NCBI RefSeq assembly: GCF_000364165.2
Contig: NZ_CP097810.1
Span: 1,738,130 to 1,802,129, forward strand
DNA length: 64,000 nucleotides
Direction: 5' to 3'
Source: Clostridium sp. MD294
GTDB lineage: Bacteria; Bacillota; Clostridia; Lachnospirales; Anaerotignaceae
Each line of letters opens with the position of its first letter. Position 1 is the first letter of the stretch. Below are positions 59,533 through 64,000 of this stretch, in pieces. The notes under the pieces are model-generated. The model made no database searches, was not told where the DNA came from, and saw nothing but the letters and a program-made list of their open reading frames with translations. The position numbers and the translations under genes are program-made.

Positions 59533-60963
59533 ATGGAAATCAGACCACAAAAGGGAGCACAAGAAAGTTTTTTATGTTGTAATGCTGACATCTGTATTTA
59601 TGGAGGTGCAGCAGGAGGAGGCAAAACATTTGCTTTGCTTTTAGAACCACTACACTATATCAACAATGGAAAATTTGGAGCAGTGATATTTCGAAAAAAT
59701 AACAATCAGATATTTGCAGAAGGCGGACTTTGGGACACAGCCTACAACATTTATCCCTATTGTGGAGGAAAAGCAGTCAAAAATCCAGTATCTGTATGGA
59801 AATTTCAAAGTGGCATGAAAGTCACATTTAGTTATATGGAGTTAGAAAAAGATGTATTAAAATGGCAGGGTTCTCAAATACCTCTGATACTTTTTGATGA
59901 ATTAACACATTTTAGTAAAAAGCAATTTTTTTATATGCTTTCCCGTAACCGCTCTACTTGTGGTGTAAAGCCTTATGTGAGGGCTACTTGTAATCCAGAT
60001 AGTGAAAGCTGGGTAGCAGAGTTTATTTCTTGGTGGTGGGATAAAAACACAGGCTATCCCATACCAGAAAGAAGTGGTGTGCTGAGGTGGTTTATAAGAC
60101 GTGATGATACATTATATTGGGCGGATAGTAAACAACAACTTTTTGAACAGTTTGAATTAAAAACAGAGCAAGAAAAAGCAGAACCAAAATCTGTTACATT
60201 TATAGCCAGTACATTACAGGACAACAAAATACTCATGGAAAAAGACCCTAGTTATATGGCAAATTTAAAAGCACTTTCTATAGTAGAAAGAGAAAGACTG
60301 TTATATGGTAACTGGAAAATCAAACCAGCAGCAGGGCTGTATTTCCCAAGAAATAAAGTAAATTTGATAGAAGAAATACCAAATGATGTAAAGCAGTGGG
60401 TGAGGGCATGGGATTTTGCAGCTACAGAGGATAGAAAAAATACAGAAAGTGGTGCAGCATATACCGCAGGGGTATTGATAGGAAAAAGAAAAAATGGCAG
60501 TTATGTCATAGTAGATGTTATTAATAGAAGAATGAATGCAAGTGAAGTAAGACAAACGGTATTAAATACTGCAAAAACAGATAAAACAAAATATAAAAAT
60601 GTCAAAATAAGATTATCGCAAGATCCTGGACAGGCAGGAAAAGACCAAGCAGAACAGTACATAAAATTGCTTTCTGGATTTTCGGTGTCAGTGGTAAGAG
60701 AGTCGGGCAGTAAAGAAACAAGAGCAGAACCTTTTTCTGCACAGTGGATAGGCTTGCAAGGTACAGAAAAAGGAAATGTGTTTGTATTGCTTTCAGATTG
60801 GACAGAAAGCTATTTATCACAACTGGAAAGCTTCCCAGAAGGAAAATATAAAGATATGGCAGACGCTTCTAGTAATGGTTTTGCAGAACTGACAAAGGGT
60901 AACACAGCTATTGTACCTCCTGATTGCTTTGCTGAAAAAGATAGAGAAAATGGCTGGATATAA
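59533..60963 (+). CDS. terL: Terminase large subunit
   Basis: 476 residues, packaging motor: Walker A YGGAAGGGKTF, Walker B PLILFDELTHF, then a C-terminal nuclease domain with WDFAATEDRK and DPGQAGKDQ Asp residues. Start 59533 (MEIRPQKGAQ) just after the terS stop, RBS GGGAGAG. Confidence 0.93.
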   Translation: MEIRPQKGAQESFLCCNADICIYGGAAGGGKTFALLLEPLHYINNGKFGAVIFRKNNNQIFAEGGLWDTAYNIYPYCGGKAVKNPVSVWKFQSGMKVTFSYMELEKDVLKWQGSQIPLILFDELTHFSKKQFFYMLSRNRSTCGVKPYVRATCNPDSESWVAEFISWWWDKNTGYPIPERSGVLRWFIRRDDTLYWADSKQQLFEQFELKTEQEKAEPKSVTFIASTLQDNKILMEKDPSYMANLKALSIVERERLLYGNWKIKPAAGLYFPRNKVNLIEEIPNDVKQWVRAWDFAATEDRKNTESGAAYTAGVLIGKRKNGSYVIVDVINRRMNASEVRQTVLNTAKTDKTKYKNVKIRLSQDPGQAGKDQAEQYIKLLSGFSVSVVRESGSKETRAEPFSAQWIGLQGTEKGNVFVLLSDWTESYLSQLESFPEGKYKDMADASSNGFAELTKGNTAIVPPDCFAEKDRENGWI

Positions 60964-60972
60964 TAAAGTGAG

Positions 60973-62247
60973 GTGGTGAGGAAATTGGATATATTTGGAG
61001 AATATGGACGTATAGGACAAAGGCGATATGGTGGTGTATTTTTTGAGGAATTTTTAACAGAGTTACAAGGGCAAAAAGGCATTGAAGTGTATAAAGAAAT
61101 GTCTGAAAATGATGATATTATAGGAGCAATGCTTTTTGCAATAGAAATGCTTATGAGGCAAGTAACATGGGATATAGAACCAGCAGCAAATACAAAAGCA
61201 GATAAAAATGCAGCAGAATTTATAAAAAGCTGTATGAATGACATGGAACAGTCCTGGCAAGATACCATTTCTGAAATCATGTCATTTTTAATTTATGGCT
61301 GGAGTTATCACGAAATTTGTTATAAAAGGCGAATACAAAATCAAAGTAAATATACAGATGGATTGATAGGCTGGAAAAAATTAGCATTGCGTTCACAGGA
61401 TACATTGTATCGTTGGGAATATGGAGAAAATGACGACTTGTTAGCAATGTCGCAAATAGCACCACCAGACTATATCATTAGAACAATACCCATTGAAAAA
61501 GCATTACATTTTGTAACAAAGAGTAGAAAACAAAATCCAGAGGGGCGTTCTATACTAAGAAATTGCTATACAGATTATTATTATAAAAAGAGATTTAGAC
61601 AGATAGAGGGCATAGGAGTAGAGAGGGATTTAGCAGGATTGCCATTGTTGCAACCACCAGAAGGAGCAGATATATGGAATGACGACCCAGAGAATATGAA
61701 AGCATTAGCCTATGCAGAAAAGCTAGTAAAAAATATTAGAAGGGACGAAAAAGAAGGTATTGTGTTGCCGTATGGCTGGACGTTTAGCCTAGTAAACGGC
61801 GGAAGCAAAAGACAGTTCGAAATAGGCAATATTATAGAAAGAATAGACAACAGAATGGCTATGACTTGTATGGCTGATTTTGTGCTTTTGGGACATCAAC
61901 AAACAGGAAGTTTTGCACTTTCCAGCGATAAAACAAGGCTTTTTGCGGTAGCAATAGGTACTTATTTGGATATTATATGCCAAACAATAAATACACAGGC
62001 AATACCAAAGCTGATAAAAGTCAATCAAAGTCATTTTAAAAATATAAGCGATATGCCAAAACTGATACATGGTGATATTGAAAAACAGGATTTGACACAG
62101 TTTGCAGATTATATTGTAAAAATGGCAAATGTGGGACTTTTAACATTAGACCAAAATCTGGAAAGAAAAATAAGAGAAATGGGTGGTTTGCCTGAGGCAT
62201 TAGAAGGAGTTGCCTATCCTCCTAAAGAGGAAGAAAATGGAGGATAA
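60973..62247 (+). CDS. Phage portal protein, Mu gp29-like (DUF935)
   Basis: 424 residues: MSENDDIIGAMLFAIEMLMRQVTWDIEPA, SEIMSFLIYGWSYHEICYKRR, GRSILRNCYTDYYYKKR, and a late NIIERIDNRMAM ... LGHQQTGSFALSSDKT, all features of Mu-type portals. Forms the dodecameric DNA gate. Start uncertain (GTG 60973/60976 or TTG 60985). The portal-MuF order is standard. Confidence 0.88.
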   Translation: MVRKLDIFGEYGRIGQRRYGGVFFEEFLTELQGQKGIEVYKEMSENDDIIGAMLFAIEMLMRQVTWDIEPAANTKADKNAAEFIKSCMNDMEQSWQDTISEIMSFLIYGWSYHEICYKRRIQNQSKYTDGLIGWKKLALRSQDTLYRWEYGENDDLLAMSQIAPPDYIIRTIPIEKALHFVTKSRKQNPEGRSILRNCYTDYYYKKRFRQIEGIGVERDLAGLPLLQPPEGADIWNDDPENMKALAYAEKLVKNIRRDEKEGIVLPYGWTFSLVNGGSKRQFEIGNIIERIDNRMAMTCMADFVLLGHQQTGSFALSSDKTRLFAVAIGTYLDIICQTINTQAIPKLIKVNQSHFKNISDMPKLIHGDIEKQDLTQFADYIVKMANVGLLTLDQNLERKIREMGGLPEALEGVAYPPKEEENGG

Positions 62248-62250
62248 TGA

Positions 62251-63789
62251 ATGATGCAGTTTTACAATGAAGTCAAAAAAGAACACAACAACTACCCTGA
62301 AGCAATAAAAGAATTAAGGGAAACATTAGAAGAAGAACAACCAGAACTAGAGCAATATTTCATAGAATTATGGGACAATCAGCAAAGAGAGATTACAGCA
62401 CAACAGTACATAGAAATGGTAAAAAAAGGGAAAGTGACAAATGAAATAGAAAAGCAATTACTACAAAGCACTACTATATTTGTGTTGGGAAAAATGTTTA
62501 CAAAAAAACAGACTGCTATGGAAAAAGGAGCAGAAAAAATAGTTAAGAAGATTACCGAAAGGCAATCTTCTTTTTCTTTTGATATAAAATACCACGAAAC
62601 CAAAAAGTGGATAGAAAAAAGTTGTGCAGAGCAGATAGTACAGCTGACAAAAACACAAAAAGAAGCGATAAAACTGGTTATTGACAGAGCAGAAACACTA
62701 GGTATCACTACAGAAGGTACAGCGGATTTGTTAAAGCCAATGATAGGATTACATAAAGGACAAGTCACAGCAAATGTAAATTACTATAACAGTATTAAAC
62801 AAAATCTATTAGAGAACCACACTAAAATGAAAGAGCAGACAGCAGAGCAAAAAGCATTAGAAAAGGCAAAGCAATATGCCAAAAAGCAAAAAGAATATAG
62901 GGCTATGACTATCGCTAGAACAGAACTTGCAGGAGCATATAACGCAGGAGAATATTACAGCATCAAACAGGCTCAAAAAGATGGATTGATGGGAAAAGTG
63001 AAAAAGTATGTCATTACTGCAGGTGATGGTAGAGTTTGTAAAGGCTGTAGAGAAGTAGAAGGACAGGAAGCAAACCAAAATGAGTATTTTAAAACACAAT
63101 GGGGCGATGTGCTTTTCCCACCTTTTCATACAAGTTGTAGATGTGCTGTGGAGTATGAAGAAGTTACGGAAACATTAGAAGCACCAGAAATCAACGACCC
63201 TAAAATAAAAGCATCACATGATGAATTTACACAAATACTTCAAGAAAGTGAAGATAATGAATTTAACAAAAATATGAAATTCCTTCATCAAACTACAGAA
63301 TATCAGTTAGATAAAAAATTAGGTTCAGCATTTGCTTATGATAAGGATTTAGACTTGATAAAATATAACCCCAATGCACCCAATTATGATTTATACGATA
63401 TGAACATTGTACAAGCTCATGAACTATCTCATAGAATGGATGAGTTATTATATAGAAGCTGGGAAAATGAAAAATTTATAAAATCCGTTGAAAATACAAG
63501 CAAAATCATATATAATTATGAAAAAGAAATAAAAGAATGGTTTAAAGAAGACGGCAAATATTTTGATGATATAGGATTTTCAGATATATTTAGTGCATTA
63601 AGTAAAGGTAAAATGAATGGTATCTTGAATGGGAAGCATAAAGAAAGATATTGGAAAAATACTGAAAATGTGTATAGGGAAATATTTGCTAATTTATCAG
63701 CGATTGATGTATTAAATTGTGAAAGTAAAATGGAGTGCACCAGCATTTTAAAAGAAGTATATGAAGCTTATAAGGAGCTGATAGCATGA
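62251..63789 (+). CDS. MuF-type head morphogenesis protein fused to a C-terminal HExxH (zincin-like) domain
   Basis: 512 residues. Residues 1-310 are the SPP1 gp7/Mu gpF minor head domain (MTIARTELAGAYNAGEYY; cysteines GRVCKGCREVEGQ ... PPFHTSCRCAVEYE). After a linker, residues ~335-512 form a different domain with AHELSHRMDELL (HExxH, ~residue 390) and, ~90 residues on, NVYREIFANLSAI, a possible third zinc ligand Glu. MuF proteins with toxin domains at this site are known in Firmicutes prophages; peptidase or toxin activity here is inferred. ATGA overlap with the next gene. Confidence 0.85.
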   Translation: MMQFYNEVKKEHNNYPEAIKELRETLEEEQPELEQYFIELWDNQQREITAQQYIEMVKKGKVTNEIEKQLLQSTTIFVLGKMFTKKQTAMEKGAEKIVKKITERQSSFSFDIKYHETKKWIEKSCAEQIVQLTKTQKEAIKLVIDRAETLGITTEGTADLLKPMIGLHKGQVTANVNYYNSIKQNLLENHTKMKEQTAEQKALEKAKQYAKKQKEYRAMTIARTELAGAYNAGEYYSIKQAQKDGLMGKVKKYVITAGDGRVCKGCREVEGQEANQNEYFKTQWGDVLFPPFHTSCRCAVEYEEVTETLEAPEINDPKIKASHDEFTQILQESEDNEFNKNMKFLHQTTEYQLDKKLGSAFAYDKDLDLIKYNPNAPNYDLYDMNIVQAHELSHRMDELLYRSWENEKFIKSVENTSKIIYNYEKEIKEWFKEDGKYFDDIGFSDIFSALSKGKMNGILNGKHKERYWKNTENVYREIFANLSAIDVLNCESKMECTSILKEVYEAYKELIA

Positions 63790-64000
63790 AAGAAATGAGA
63801 GAACCTCGTAAAACATCATTTTATAGACCTCGTAAAACACCTCTTTTTAGTATTTTAAAGAATGATATAGACTTGCGAGAGTTAAAAGAACAATGGAAAG
63901 AAATATTTCCTACAAATGAATTTCCACCATATCATTATGATTTTTATAGCAGTATTGATGACTATAAGCAGAAAATCAAAGAAGCAATTGAAACAGGAGA
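63786..64000 (+). CDS. Hypothetical protein, possible immunity partner (3' end outside window)
   Basis: The first 71 codons are visible; start overlaps the MuF stop (ATGA). Reads MKEMREPRKTSFYRPRKTPL, then LRELKEQWKEIFPTNEFPPYHYDF. No phage family recognised. A small gene tightly coupled behind a MuF toxin domain is where an immunity protein is expected; this is positional inference. Confidence 0.5.
   Translation, partial: MKEMREPRKTSFYRPRKTPLFSILKNDIDLRELKEQWKEIFPTNEFPPYHYDFYSSIDDYKQKIKEAIETG

Overview
Low-GC, AT-rich chromosomal segment of a Gram-positive, apparently spore-forming Clostridia bacterium. The ribosomal/RNA polymerase cluster, an L17 with a large internal insertion, the ECF transporter-truA-rplM-rpsI order, miaB-ylbF-mutS-mutL-miaA, and many XRE-rich phage genes fit Lachnospirales-like clostridia; no 16S is present, so this is an inference. 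The window has no rRNA, tRNA or CRISPR array that I can recognise.

1-10.4 kb: end of the ribosomal/RNA polymerase cluster (partial rpoA, a free-standing second alpha C-terminal domain, rplQ), three secreted proteins of unknown role, an ECF vitamin-transporter module (ecfA1-ecfA2-ecfT), truA, then rplM-rpsI behind their own promoter and a structured leader. 10.5-20.9 kb: miaB-ylbF, mutS-mutL-miaA, a PLP enzyme of the methionine gamma-lyase-like family, and a D,D-carboxypeptidase. 21-40.6 kb: THUMP-domain RNA methyltransferase, tgt, yajC, a PstS-like membrane protein plus lipoprotein, uppP, two Sel1-repeat proteins with a DUF1836 protein, a hemolysin III family protein, leuS, a Cys/Asn-repeat protein with a sporulation-type promoter candidate, asnB and a carboxylate-type transporter.

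41-64 kb (running off the right edge): a prophage. On the left are a tyrosine integrase, an Rpn/PD-(D/E)XK nuclease and a replication-type winged-helix protein. On the right are ordinary phage early genes (Gp157, ERF, SSB, DnaD-like initiator with 11-bp iterons, helicase loader, DUF1492 late regulator) and head genes (TerS, TerL, portal, MuF head protein with a C-terminal HExxH domain).

The striking part lies between (44.6-53.6 kb). The usual single repressor/cro switch is replaced by a series of six divergent switches. Each has a small minus-strand XRE repressor (R1-R6) whose C-terminal tail is nearly invariant (core DYLDCSVDYLLGRTDNP) but whose helix-turn-helix differs, facing a plus-strand promoter (P1-P6). 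In all six promoters a 16-bp operator sits in the same register inside the 17-bp -35/-10 spacer, and the operator sequence differs in each one. Shared 5'-UTR hairpins, shared bidirectional GGCTGTC/GACAGCC-type terminators, truncated partner genes, two toxin-antitoxin modules (hicAB, dinJ-yoeB) behind two of the repressors, and duplicated tiny membrane-peptide genes suggest cassettes that were duplicated, diversified and recombined. R6/P6 is next to the early genes and is probably the working lysogeny switch; the others look like a stored set of other immunity specificities. This repressor/operator array is the best candidate here for an undescribed system.
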